Positions 10,981 to 21,245 of a stretch of DNA of 64,000 bases are shown here, piece by piece (position 1 is the first letter of the stretch; every line of letters begins with the position of its first letter). The notes beneath the pieces are model-generated. The model ran no database searches. It saw only the letters and a program-made list of their open reading frames with translations, and was not told the DNA's origin. The position numbers and the translations under genes are program-made. Location of the stretch: positions 46,476,608 through 46,540,607 of the forward strand of contig NC_064824.1 in assembly GCF_024166365.1 (NCBI RefSeq), written 5' to 3'. The DNA comes from Elephas maximus indicus (taxonomy: Eukaryota > Chordata > Mammalia > Proboscidea > Elephantidae).

Positions 10981-12340
10981 GGCTCCTCCCTGTCAGTCAA
11001 TGGTTAATGCTCCCAGGTTATGTACAAGACATTGGGCTTAGGGCCACAGGGAGCCTCCTGCCAGGAGCTCACTTCCTATTGTACAGGCAAGAAGTACAAG
11101 TACGGAAAGATACGAGACAATTCACCCATGCCAGATGAGTCATACAGATGGTAAGAACCTCAAAAAATCAAAGAGGAAAGATTACTAGACTTTTCAACCA
11201 GGTCTGTAGTCTCCCTAGAACATTTCTTTGTTATCAGTCCTGCCCCATTAACCCTTTATTATTATACCTTACTCTATTCTTGGGGTAAATTATGTGAAGA
11301 ATGATGTGATAGAAGGCATTTTCCCTTGATTATTTCTTTTGCAGGAAGAAATAAATCTTAGAATAGTATAAATGTCTTTTTTATTTATACAATGAATATA
11401 TTATATATCTCTTAGTAAACTATAGACATTGAAAGTGATCTTGAAAAACTCCAGCTTATTTGTGATTCCTGGTTATTCTTTGACACCCAATATTTTGAAA
11501 TTTTCAGGGGAGCACATCTTTCCCCCAAAGTTAGAGGCTGTCCATTAGGTTCTGGATCAGTGACGTCGTCAGCACTCCTTAAAATGTCATACTGTCATAC
11601 GTACTCAAAGATAGCTCTGTGCCAATCTCTGAATAGTTCATGTGCTTAACGTAAATAGCCCTGCTGCCAGACTATGCTTTTAGAAAACCTAATTTTGAAA
11701 ACAGAGGCTTACACGTTTAACCAGCTTGGGAGTTTAAAAAGGAGCCTTTATTTTATAAAGACATTTCATACCTCTTTCCTAACACATTTATAAGATTTTA
11801 TTTACAAACACCACTTAAGGCATTCCAAGTATGTAAAGCCAGATGGAGTGCCTTGAATACATTATGGTATCTTTCATCTGAAATGCTTGAAGAGCGTTTC
11901 ACAAATGTTTTTAATAAATTACCTTTAACTTCCTAACTAGCAGTGAAATATGTGAAAACTCTTTGAGCATCTATTATTTATCCATTTTGTAATTGGCAGA
12001 ACTTGACCTGAGAGATTTAACCATTTTTCTGAGGTGACACTGTGGCTCAGAGGCAGGACTAAGGCTTGAGTATGAAACACCATGGCTTTAGCTTGGAGCA
12101 CTCTCCACAGGAATGTACTGGAAAACAGATCTATTTTTTTCTTTTTTAACATCAAAATGTCTAACATAATTTGGTGTTACAAAACCAATGCAGATTGCCA
12201 AAACGTCTTTGAAGCCAGGCCGTCGTTTTCAGCAGTTGCTCCTCTTAGCTAAGTTCAGAAATCATGGCGTCTCCCGCTAGCGTATCACTATTGTCTTGCT
12301 GCTTACCTTTGGCAAATTTTAACTCCAGAGCAGCTGCTGG
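10981..12340. other. Intergenic DNA, nothing recognised
   Basis: Ordinary AT-rich sequence downstream of the LYPD6 end signal. I see no exon, no clear transposon and no RNA gene in it. Old unrecognised repeats are likely. Confidence 0.5.
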
Positions 12341-12341
12341 G

Positions 12342-12383
12342 ATTGGCGGGGGGCGGGGGTGGGGGTGGGGGGGTGGGGGTGGG
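12342..12383 (+). repeat. G-rich tract, potential G-quadruplex
   Basis: A run of G blocks (ggggggcgggggtggggg, then further 5-7 base G runs separated by single T) gives at least five G-runs with one-base loops on the + strand. This satisfies the usual four-run G4 pattern. Confidence 0.75.
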
Positions 12384-12627
12384 AATTGTATGTAGCTACC
12401 ACACACCATCATACTTTAAGTTGAGCAGACACCAACATCCACAGGCTGATCAATGATTTCTGAGGGAGCCTCTTTTCTGTTCTCCTAATTGCAACCTCTG
12501 GTTTTTATATATGGTTTTATTTTGAAAACACTTTCATGTACATTGCTTTGTTTGATCAACATGACACCATTTGCAGCTTTCAAAGCTAAAGCTTTGGAGT
12601 GGTTGAAGAAGGCCCCAGTGCTACTTT

Positions 12628-12956
12628 GGGGGCAATGGTGGTTCAGTGATAGAATTCTCACCTTCCTTGAGGGAGGTGCAGATTCAATTCCCAGCCAGTG
12701 CATCCCATGCGTAGCCACCTCCCATCCGTGAGGAAGCTTGTGTGTTGCTGTGATGCTGAGCAGGTTTCACTGGACCTTCCAGATTAACACAGACTAAGAA
12801 GAAAGCCTAGGAGTCTACTTCTGAAAAGCAGCCAATGAAGACTCTCTGCAGCACAGTGGTTCAGTATTCAGCCTATCATGGGGATGGCACAGGAACCAGC
12901 AGCCTTTCTTTCTGTTGCCCTGAGTCGGGGGCTGACTCAACAGCAGTTAACAACAT
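12628..12956 (+). mobile_element. Composite SINE: tRNA-Gly head + RTE 5' UTR + RTE tail
   Basis: The head (about 12631-12702) follows tRNA-Gly: ggttcagtgatagaattct as A box region and gattcaattcccagcc as B box arm. The body (gtgtgttgctgtgatgctga to agaagaaagc and ctacttctgaaaagc) matches the RTE 5' UTR. The end (ggatggcacaggaaccag to cagcagttaacaaca) matches the RTE 3' end. Confidence 0.85.
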
Positions 12957-13094
12957 CTACCACTAGTTTATATTACAAAGACCTCGATTCCTGGTCTAGG
13001 ACTTTTTGTACCACATACGCTTGTCACCAGGATGACATGCATCATGGCTCCACCCTTCTCTGGCATTTATATTAAAAAGCCATTTCTTAGGTCA

Positions 13095-13225
13095 CAAAGT
13101 TAAAAGTGAGCAGGACCTCAGAAAACATGTAGTCCAACCCCTTTATTTTATACGGGAGGAAAAAGAATCCCAGACAATCTAGATCATTTGTCTCTGAGGA
13201 GAAAACCATATAGCTTGCATTAAGG
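13095..13225 (+). repeat. MIR-related fragment (weak)
   Basis: The words gtagtccaacccctttattt and ggaggaaaaagaatcccaga resemble the MIR/L2 class of old repeats, but divergence is high. Confidence 0.35.
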
Positions 13226-13799
13226 AGTAGATAAAACTTGTCAAAATGTCCCTTCTTTGAATCACAAAGAAATTGAGATGTGGGTAATGAAAAACATTTG
13301 GAGGTCTCCTCCTCCTTCATTCTCACTGTGGGGCTGGCAGCACTACGAGGACCATCAGTGTAGGGAAGGGCAGAGAATAAAAATTGGAGAGGGGAAAATT
13401 TTCCAAGAAAGGCAAGCTAGCCTGATGGAAACATAGTTTATTCTAACTTGAGAATTCTAACTTGAGAAGGAGCATACTCAGTGGAAATAAGTCTTTTCCG
13501 AATTGTAGTCTAAAAAAGCAGAACGATGTGTCTAGATTAGAGAGGTATCGGTCATTTGGAAAATGGTTTTCTAAGGGATTTATGCTATTACTAGTGTCAG
13601 AAAGTGGCCTCCAAAATCCTTGTTATCCCTGGGGCTGGAGCTCAGGCCTTCTAGGCAGGTGACAGAGATCATTTTGTCCCAGTGGGGAAAGTGTGTCTGA
13701 GAAGCAATTCTGTTGAGTTTAGACATCACCAGAACATAGCCGTAATGTAAAAGGACAGGCTAAAAATAAACCATAACCTCAGCAAATTCATTCATCTTT

Positions 13800-13838
13800 G
13801 AGCTACGAATCGGAATCAACTTGACAGCAGTGGGTCAT
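13800..13838 (+). repeat. AfroSINE/RTE tail fragment
   Basis: Only the 3' end is present (ctacgaatcggaatcaactt, then gacagcagtgggt). It is a short 5'-truncated copy. The sequence around it (12957-14412) otherwise shows no gene. Confidence 0.55.
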
Positions 13839-14412
13839 TCTCCCCATGAAGAAGTGTGTCTGTAGTGATTGCATGGAGTCTGCTCCCAGAGTCTGAGCAC
13901 AGGTGGTGGTCACTGTGCAGTTAGCACTGGTCCAACTTCATGGCCACCCCAGTGGCCTGGTTTTGCCCTGCTGTAGTAGAGCGACCAAGGCCTCTGGAGA
14001 CAGGGAAGGGAAGGATGGATGGTTAGAGTTCTTATAAATGAATGAGGCCAGAATTTAAGGCCAAAGTTACTGAGATTATTGCAGACCTCACCAAAAGAAA
14101 GGACAAGAGCCTGTTTAAATTCAAACCTATGCAGGCATGAAATCTCTCAGCCCGGGGGAGGCAGGAATGCCTGGTAGTGCTTTCCCTAGGAGGGTGGCAT
14201 CTAGGAGGTAGAGGCTTCTCTCCTGATTCTGCATCCTCACTCTGAAGCCTTGAGGTTGATACCCTGAGACTAAACCCTAGTGCACCTGCATCTCCCAGGG
14301 CCCATAGCAACTGTTCTCAATGCGAGCTAAATAATAACCACCGGTCTCATGCCCTGCAAGTGGGTCTAGGGTGCTTTAAAACAGCAGGAGGCTTTTAAAG
14401 CTCCCTCTACCC

Positions 14413-14601
14413 CACAACCAAACCAAACCCCTTGCCGTCAAGCTGATTCTAACTCATGGTGACCCGATGCATTACAGAGTCTAACTGCTTTATAAAGTTT
14501 TCTTGGCTGTGATCTTTACAGAGGCAGATCACCAGGCCTTTGTTCTGCAGAGCCACTGGGTGGGTTAGTAGTTGAGTGCAAACTTGTGCCATCCAGGGAT
14601 T
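14413..14601 (-). mobile_element. AfroSINE, long type
   Basis: Minus-strand copy: aaaccaaacc tail, ccgtcaagctgattctaact, body, then a degraded tRNA head ending atccaggg. No clear target duplication was seen. Confidence 0.8.
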
Positions 14602-14805
14602 TGTGCTATCTCAGGTGATTCTATGGGCAGCCATTAGCTAACATAGACACGAAGGGCTAACCAGCCATCAAGGATGAACAATCACAGAAGTAGCCTTAGT
14701 GAAGACCAGTCTAGAAAAATAAATTATGGCCTGGTTCACTGGCATCAAACTTTTAAGTTATATTCATTTATAATTAATTACCGACTTTTCCCATGATTGA
14801 CCCCA

Positions 14806-14985
14806 TGTTGTTGCTGAGTGCCGTTGATTCCAACTCATAGCAACCTCATATGACAAGGTAAAACTGGCCCATAGGGTTTTCTTGGCTGTAATCTTTATAG
14901 AAGCAGATCACCAGCTCTTTTTCCTGTGTAGCAGCTGGGTGGGTTCAAACCACCAGCCTTCTAGTTAGCGGCAGATGGCTTGACC
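14806..14985 (-). mobile_element. AfroSINE, long type
   Basis: Minus-strand copy beginning tgttgttgctgagtgccgtt. It is flanked by the 10 bp duplication attgacccca at 14796-14805 and 14986-14995. The second duplication is followed by a poly(A) run. Confidence 0.87.
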
Positions 14986-15201
14986 ATTGACCCCATAAAA
15001 AAAAAAAAATTCAAACTTCATAACCCTGTGATGCCTGTACTGCTCTACAGTTTAACTCTTTTCACTAATCTAACACCTGTTCGTTTTCCCTCTCTCAGAT
15101 GAAATATAATTTTCCCTGGGGAGCCTTCTCTCACCACTAAAATGAAGACTTCCTTCTATTAACTGTATAGAACTCTATACTTACCATGACACTTTAAGAA
15201 A

Positions 15202-15396
15202 TGTTGAGTTGCCATTGAGTCGATTCTGATTCATGGCAATCCCATGCGTATCACAGTAGAACTGTGCTGTACAGGGTTTTCAATGGCTGGTTTTTAAAAA
15301 GTAGATCACCAGGTTTTTCTCCTGAAGCAGACTCAAACCTCCAATCTTTCAGTTAGCATCTGAGTATATTAGCTGTTTGCACTACTCAGGGATTCC
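15202..15396 (-). mobile_element. AfroSINE, long type
   Basis: Minus-strand copy (gttgagttgccattgagtcg to actactcagggattcc). It is the third minus copy within 1 kb. Confidence 0.83.
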
Positions 15397-16075
15397 TTTT
15401 ACTCACTTGTAATTATTTAACTGGTTACTATTATGACTTCCTGCTATATTGTAAGCTCTATGCCAAGTACTCATAGTGACCGTACAGACCACAGTGCCTA
15501 CTACACAGAAGGCGCACAGTAGACATTCATTAATTCACCAGACCAAATGGATATAACAGGACCTTGCCTATATAGTATTCCCTGTAGATACAGTCACCCC
15601 CCAGAAAACTGATCTCAGCCCAGCGTTATGGACAAATGTTAGATAATTATCCTTTCATTGATAATCCTGTCCAGTGATGATACCAAACTAGGACAGAAGG
15701 AAGAAGTAATTCATTTAAACTGGGTTAACAAGCAACAGACCTGAGAAGCAGACCAGTGCAAAGGTCTTGGCCAAGAGGTCCCTGCCCTGTCAGGACCCAC
15801 CCTATGAAGAGTCTTAGTCCTCAGCTTTCACCAACACTGTGCTTTATCAGGGCCTTGAACTTGAAAACCGCAGGCACTCAGGGCTGGAGGACTTTACAAA
15901 GTACTTAGTCCAACCTCTTCATTCCGTGCTCTTCAAACCTCCAACTTCCCCTTCATTCCCCACAGATGGCACTTCGCCAATGTCACACAGAAAATAGAAA
16001 AAGAAATAGAGAACACCCTTAGTTTCCTGTATCACACCATGCACCTACTTCCATCTGCAGTGATGCTCTCTCTGT
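15397..16075. other. Intergenic DNA, mostly unrecognised
   Basis: No gene seen. A weak MIR-like stretch lies around 15880-16010 (tacttagtccaacctcttca). Confidence 0.4.
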
Positions 16076-16497
16076 CCCTCCAGTGACCCAGATGAGGTTA
16101 ATCCCTCCTCCTGTGCACAGGATCCCACTCCCTTCACCCTTCTCAGCACCTCACTGTATTGATGGTCCCCTACCTTACCCCTGCATCTTCAGCTTCTTCC
16201 ACTTACTGTCTCTCCCATTCACATTCAAACATCATAACAACAAAACAAAGCAAAATCTACCTAAACCCTACTTCCCCTTCCAGTTACCCCCTCTCTCTTT
16301 ATTGCCCTACTCAGACAAATTTCTTGAAAGATTGTCTATGTTCATCATTCTCATTTCCTTCTAACCCTCTCCTTTTCTTACTCCAATCTGGCTTCTGACC
16401 ACCACATTTACTGAATTCACTGAAGCACAAGCTGTTCAGCATTGTTGACCACTCCCTTCTTGTTGACATATTTCCCTTGGCTTCTATAACAGCCCAC
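16076..16497 (+). mobile_element. L2 LINE fragment, left half of an interrupted copy
   Basis: The sequence ccaatctggcttctgaccac and gttgaccactcccttctt reads as the L2 ORF2 region before the reverse transcriptase core. It is cut off near 16497 by an antisense L1. Further L2-like 3' sequence resumes at about 18330. Confidence 0.65.
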
Positions 16498-16507
16498 TCC
16501 TAGGAAT

Positions 16508-17342
16508 TGCTTTTGTTCAGTAGTTTATGTATGTTGCATCATTGTCTTCTGGCCTCAAGAGTTTCTGGGGAGAAATTTGCACTGATTCTTATGAAAGACC
16601 CTGGGTATGTTATATTGCATTTTTATCTTGCTACTTTCGGGATTCTCTCCTGTCTTTGGTTTTCAAATAATTTTATTAGGATATGGCATGAAGCTGATCT
16701 TTTTGTTTTTCTTCTAATTGAGGTTTGTGTAGCTTCTTGTGTTTCCAGGCTTGGTTCTCTGTTCAGGTCTGGGAAATTCTCTCTTATTATCTCTTGGAAA
16801 ATTATTTCTATGACTTCATTCTCATGGTGCCCTGGGATTCCAATAATTCTAATGTTAGATTTCTTAATTGAATCCCACATTTCCATTTGAGCTTGTTTGC
16901 TTTTCTTTGTTCTTTTCTCTCATTTTTCTTGAGACTCAATAAGCTCAGTTATTTTGTCTTCCATTTAGTTCATTTACCTGTCTGCTGTCTGGTAGATTCT
17001 ATTGTTGAGTGTTTCTCTTGCTTTTTCTAACTCAGTTGCTTTATTCTTTAGTTCCAGTAGTTCTCTCTCTCTCTCTCTCTCTTTTTTTTTTTTTTTGGTG
17101 TTTTCAATTTCCTTGTTGAGCCTCTCATTTTGTTTGTGCACTTGTTGCCTAATCATTGCTAGTTTATTTTCTGTGTCCTTTTTACTTTCTTTAAACATAT
17201 TTTGCACCACAGCCTGAAAATTATCAATTCTTTCTTTTAGTCTGGCCTCCACAGGAGAAATCTCTTCTTCTTCATGTTTTGCTTTTGATTTGTCCTTCTT
17301 GGGATTTTGTGTATTTTCTATTTTTTGTTGAACTTGGGTCAT
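16508..17342 (-). pseudogene. L1 ORF1p remnant (RNA-binding chaperone protein)
   Basis: ORF1p is the trimeric nucleic-acid chaperone of the L1 ribonucleoprotein. The Met codon is at 17342-17340, followed by a basic N-terminus with KKDKSKAKHEEEE. A heptad-like coiled coil comes next (DNFQAVVQNMFKESKK through EKARETLNNRIYQTADR) until a stop at about 16974. After a decayed linker, the RRM domain is recognisable at 16886-16623: MEMWDSIKKSNIRIIGIPG to ERIPKVAR. The C-terminal domain begins (about 16620-16510) but is broken. A CT-microsatellite plus poly(T) at 17062-17096 has expanded within the coding frame as Lys/Arg/Glu repeats. It is not functional. Confidence 0.85.
17062..17096. repeat. (CT)n and poly(T) microsatellite in L1 ORF1
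   Basis: About nine CT units followed by a run of T, lying inside the coiled-coil coding region of the L1 ORF1 remnant. Confidence 0.8.
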
Positions 17343-17402
17343 TTTGTTATTATTTTTTACTTTAAATTTTGTATTCTTGTTTTTGTGGGAAAATTTTCTG
17401 AT

Positions 17403-17602
17403 TGGCACCCTGTTGGTGCAGCAGCCAAGTGTCTGGCTGCCAAACAAAAGGCTGAGGCCTCCACCCACCAGCCACTCCGAGGGAGAAAGATGCTGCAAAC
17501 TGCCTCTGCAAAGACTCACAGCCCTGGGAACACCATGAGGCAACTCTGCTCTACGCCACAGGGTCACTATGAGTTAGAACTGACCCAGCAACAGTGAGGT
17601 TG
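17403..17602 (+). mobile_element. AfroSINE, intermediate variant, nested in L1
   Basis: The head ctgttggtgcagcagccaag resembles the short tRNA-Asn type, but the middle has the extra block gagggagaaagatgctgcaa found in a subset of copies. The end is gggtcactatgagttagaac. It is oriented opposite to the L1 it entered. Confidence 0.75.
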
Positions 17603-18303
17603 GTATCTTCCCCTGAGAACCACTGAGGACACTCTTATCCTTAGTTTTTTCTCAGTGCTGATTTGGGAGTTCTGTATGCTTGATCTCTGAAATTCAAACA
17701 CATGCTTGGGGAGTAGGGGGTTTTAGCTAGTTGCAGACACTGAAGTAAGTGGTGAGGCTCTAAGTTTTTGCCTCTTGGGTGCCCCTGCACAAGCTCTCCC
17801 ACGGTGTCCTGCTGTGGGCAGGAAACCAGCCATTTCCCTCTGTGTTGCCTATTTGAAGTATTCCCCTTGCCCTGCTACCCTCAAAGTTCCTCCCAGTCCT
17901 AGTGCCCATCTGTCTCGGGCCTAAGTGAGATTCAACAGCAGTCTCTTGCAGTGCCATGGTTTCCCTTCGCCCCCTCCCAATTGCATGGCCTGCAAACCCC
18001 CACAGCCAATCTGTGCCACCTTAAAAAATTGGGCTACAATTTCCTCTGACTAGCTCCCTTTCTTTGTTTCCTGTTCAGGGTGTTCCCCAGCCCCATCCCA
18101 AAATGGCCGTGATGAGCAAGTGCTTCAGATGTTAGTAGGTGGGGTCTCCCAGCTTCTGTGTTGTACCTGCTCCTCTGCCACTTCTGGACTCACCAACACT
18201 TCAGCTGCTATCCAGAATTCTGAATTCTCAGTTTGTGCTTGTTTTTATTCATAGTTCAGTGGGTTAGATGCTGGGGGAGTAAATGGGAGCATCCATTCAT
18301 TTC

Positions 18304-18312
18304 GCCATCTTG
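18304..18312 (-). promoter_or_regulatory. YY1-like site at L1 5' end
   Basis: The reverse complement reads caagatggc, the YY1 core that positions transcription start in L1 elements. It lies within 20 bases of the presumed L1 start. Confidence 0.55.
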
Positions 18313-18329
18313 CTATGCCCTCCCTTCAC

Positions 18330-18690
18330 TTTTTTTTAAATTCTTTCAACATTCTGCTTCCTCCAGTTTTAATTCTTTGCACAGTGCTCTTTCCTCTGCC
18401 AGATGTACTCACCACCCCTCCCCACCTATGACATGGCTACTTCCTTTTTATCCTTCATATCTCAGCTCAAATATCACTTCTCAAGGATGTCTTCATTGAG
18501 GTGCCCAGATTAGATCAGGTCACCTCATTACCCATTCTCATATCACCCGGAACTTTTCTCTCATAGGACTTTGCAGTTCGTCATTATATGTGTGTGGAGG
18601 TGACTGTATGATCAGTGTCTATTCGTCTCCCCTTCTAATCTAAGCCCCATGGGGCAGGGACCATTTTCTGCTTTGCTGTGATATACCACC
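18330..18690 (+). mobile_element. L2 LINE fragment, 3' side
   Basis: L2 3' words are tcagctcaaatatcacttct, then aagccccatggggcaggga. The coding part expected between this and the left half (16076-16497) is missing, so the L1 insertion or a later deletion removed it. Confidence 0.65.
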
Positions 18691-18699
18691 CAGACGTCC

Positions 18700-19280
18700 G
18701 TTCAGGAATGAAGGACTTACTTCCCCAGCTGATGGGAGCACTGTCATCTACAGCCCTCAGCTATTAATCCTTCTCAGAAACAGATTGGACTGAGGAGAGC
18801 TGCCTTACTTGAGGCCATAACCCTCTCCTGGGGCAGTCTGCATGTAGTAACTGAGAAAAGCGGGGATATAAAGGCCCACCCCTCATCCCAACTTGGAATA
18901 CATTTGAAGGTGTATTCCATCTTCAGAACTTTACATGGGGTTGTCTATAACATTTATTGAGACTTCACCACAGCTCAGCTTTTCCCGCAGCCCATCCTCC
19001 ATTCATTCCCTCCCTTCTGCAAGTGTTGACCCAAGAGCACTCCCTAACAAATCTCCCGCACATTCGTCTTCATCTTAGATGCAGCTTCACAGGGATCCCA
19101 ACCTGCAACACTAGTATACTCCCAGCACAGAGGACATTCAGTGCTAAATAAGCATTTGTTGAGAAAATACATGAAATGATGAAGAAAGAGTAAGGCTCAG
19201 TCTTAAAACATAGCTAGGTGGTGACTGAATAAGAGTTAAAATCTAGTTTTCCCTTCTTCCAGTCCTGATTTACTTCTGAC
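18700..19280. other. Intergenic DNA with weak L2/MIR 3' fragment
   Basis: Nothing gene-like seen. At 19100-19180 the text tactcccagcacagaggaca, then taagcatttgttgagaaaa, resembles an L2/MIR terminus. Confidence 0.4.
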
Positions 19281-19860
19281 GCATTTTCACATATTAAATT
19301 TGCAACAACAAACTTTACAATGTCAAATTTTGCAAAACTAGCATCTCTTCCTAGTTGCAGCATAAATTGTTAAAGCTCTTTTGTAAAGCAACTTAGCAAT
19401 ATGTGTCAGGGGTCACGGGAATGGACATATTCTGGCCTAATAATCTGACTTTTGGAAATGGCCTGAAATGGAGTAACACTGCTATGAATACATTTGTTCC
19501 TCGCAGCATTATCTGTAACTTAAAAAAAAAAATCAGGACAACCTCAATGTACAAGAATAGAGTAATAGTTAAGCCAATAACGGCATATCCACTTGATATA
19601 GTATCATCAAAAATGATTGCTCTAAAGGTATTTTCAATGTCAAATGAAACTAGCAGCACTAAAGTCATATGTTGAATGTGTCATAGTATCTAGGAAGCAA
19701 ATCTGTACATTTAAAAATACTTGGAGAAAATAGACCAAAATACTCTCATTGCATATCTTCTACTAGTAACTTTTTCTCTTTTTATTTAATATTTTCCAAT
19801 TTATATGTAATGTGATTATATTACTTTTATAATGAAAAACATAAATATAAAAAACAGGTA
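19280..19860 (+). mobile_element. L1M 3' end
   Basis: The order of words, ttcctcgcagcattatctgt, then tattttccaatttatatgta and a final tattacttttataatgaaaa, matches the 3' end of an old L1M element read forward. No ORF survives. Confidence 0.6.
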
Positions 19861-19956
19861 AGATTACACATGTTAAAAGTAATGGTTATTATTACTTTGG
19901 AGGCTTCTCTTCAGGAGTTCTTACCCCAGGGCAGGCCTTGGAGTCCTCGCACTCCG

Positions 19957-20055
19957 GTTCTCAGCCCTGGCTCCCTGGGGAGCTTCAGACACTGCTGATG
20001 CCTGGGTCCTGCCTCCACAGATTTGGATTAGACTATTTGGGGTGACATTTAAAGA
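19957..20055 (+). repeat. MER5-type hAT fragment
   Basis: The words ggttctcagccctggctcc and actgctgatgcctgggtcct match the MER5-like non-autonomous hAT families. Confidence 0.55.
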
Positions 20056-20059
20056 TCAG

Positions 20060-21080
20060 TGTTTTTTAATTCTTTCTGTTTTAATTGAGGTAAAATTCCC
20101 ATAACATAAAATTAACCATTGTAAAGAGTGACATTCAGTACATTCACAATGTTGTACAACCATCACCTCTGTCTAGTTCCAAAACATTTTCATCACCCCA
20201 AAAGGAAACCCCATATCCATTAAGCAGTCACTCCCCATCCCCCTACCCCTGCCAATCTCTGACAACCACTAATCTGCTTTTTTTCTCTGATGAATTTGCC
20301 TATTCTGGATATTTCAAATAAACTAAATCATACAATAGGTAACCTTCTGTTTCTGGCTTCTTTCACTTAGCATAATATCTTTGAGAGGCAGTGGTGGGTC
20401 AGTGGTATAATTCTTGCCTTCCATGCAGGAGACCCAAGTTCAATTCCAGGCCAATGCAACTTATGTGCAGCCACCGGCCACGTGTTGGTGGAGGCTTACG
20501 TGTTGCTATGATGCTGAATAGTGTAGCTTCCAGACTAAGACGGACAGGAAAAAAAGCCTGGTGATTTACTTCCAGAAATCAGCCAATGAAAACCCTGTGG
20601 TTCACAACGGTCTGATCCCTAACCAATCATGGGATGGTGCAAGACCAGGCAGCATTTTATTACGTTGTACATGGGGTTGACATGAGTCGAGGGCTGACAC
20701 CACGGGAGCTAACAAAAACAATAACATTTTTGAGGTTCATCCAAGTTGTGGAATGTATCAGTACTTCATTCCTTTTAAATTCTTTTTTTTAACTATTTAT
20801 TTTGAAATAATTCCAAACTTACAGAAAAGTTTCCAGAGGATTCATTAATTTTTAAATTTTGTGTCATTTGATTTACCATCCCCTTTCTCTGTAATAATAT
20901 TATATTTATTTTCAGAGCCATTTCAGAGAAGGCTGCATACACTATGCTTCCTTACCCCTTAAGACTTCACGTATGTCTTAAGAACAAAGATAGTCTCTAA
21001 TTTAACCACTCTGTAGTTATCAAAATCAAGAAACTCATCACTGATACATTACTTTCATCTAATTTATAATCCATGTTCTG
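20060..21080 (-). mobile_element. L1M 3' end, antisense, split by a SINE
   Basis: The words aattgaggtaaaattcccat, then gttgtacaaccatcacctct and tctggcttctttcacttagc, are the classic antisense L1 3' UTR. A composite SINE interrupts at 20396-20724, after which gaggttcatccaagttgtgg resumes. A second L1-like segment (ttgaaataattccaaactta) follows at about 20800. Confidence 0.7.
20396..20724 (+). mobile_element. Composite SINE: tRNA-Gly head + RTE 5' UTR + RTE tail
   Basis: The head is ggcagtggtgggtcagtggt with B-box arm aagttcaattccaggcc. The RTE-derived body includes gcttccagactaagacgg and aatcagccaatgaaaaccct. The RTE end reads ggtgcaagaccaggcagc to gagctaacaa. It is flanked by imperfect 10 bp duplications tatctttgag and catttttgag within an antisense L1. 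Confidence 0.85.
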
Positions 21081-21085
21081 TTCCT

Positions 21086-21245
21086 GGAGCCCTGGTGCTG
21101 TAGTGGTTAAGAGCTTGGCTGCTAACCAAAAGGTCAGCAGTTCAAATCCACCAGCCACTCCTTAGAAACCCTATGGGGGTGGTTCTACTCTGTCCTATAG
21201 GGTCACTATGAGTCGGAATGGACTCGATGGCACCTAACAACAACA
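21086..21245 (+). mobile_element. AfroSINE, short tRNA-Asn type
   Basis: Near-consensus copy. The head is gagccctggtgctgtagtgg, the Asn anticodon-arm remnant is ggctgctaaccaaaaggt, and the tail is gagtcggaatggactcgatg ending in acaacaac. Confidence 0.92.

Larger units (their letters stand above)
16498..18320 (-). mobile_element. L1 LINE, 5' end complete, ends inside ORF1 (contains a SINE)
   Basis: Read on the minus strand it starts near 18320 with gggcatagcaagatggcg, a YY1-type site at the expected +1 region of L1. A roughly 700 bp 5' UTR (18318-17603), an AfroSINE insertion (17403-17602) and ORF1 (17342 down to about 16508) follow. It stops within the ORF1 C-terminal domain, and no ORF2 or 3' UTR follows. 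L1s normally lose their 5' ends, so loss of the 3' side implies a later deletion or rearrangement. It sits inside an older L2. Confidence 0.8.

Noticed and set aside
12631-12702. Possible functional tRNA-Gly gene
   Set aside because: It continues directly into RTE-derived sequence and occurs in four similar copies with mutated stems, so it is the head of a SINE.
16507-16890. 127-codon open frame on + strand
   Set aside because: It is the antisense shadow of the L1 ORF1 RRM region.
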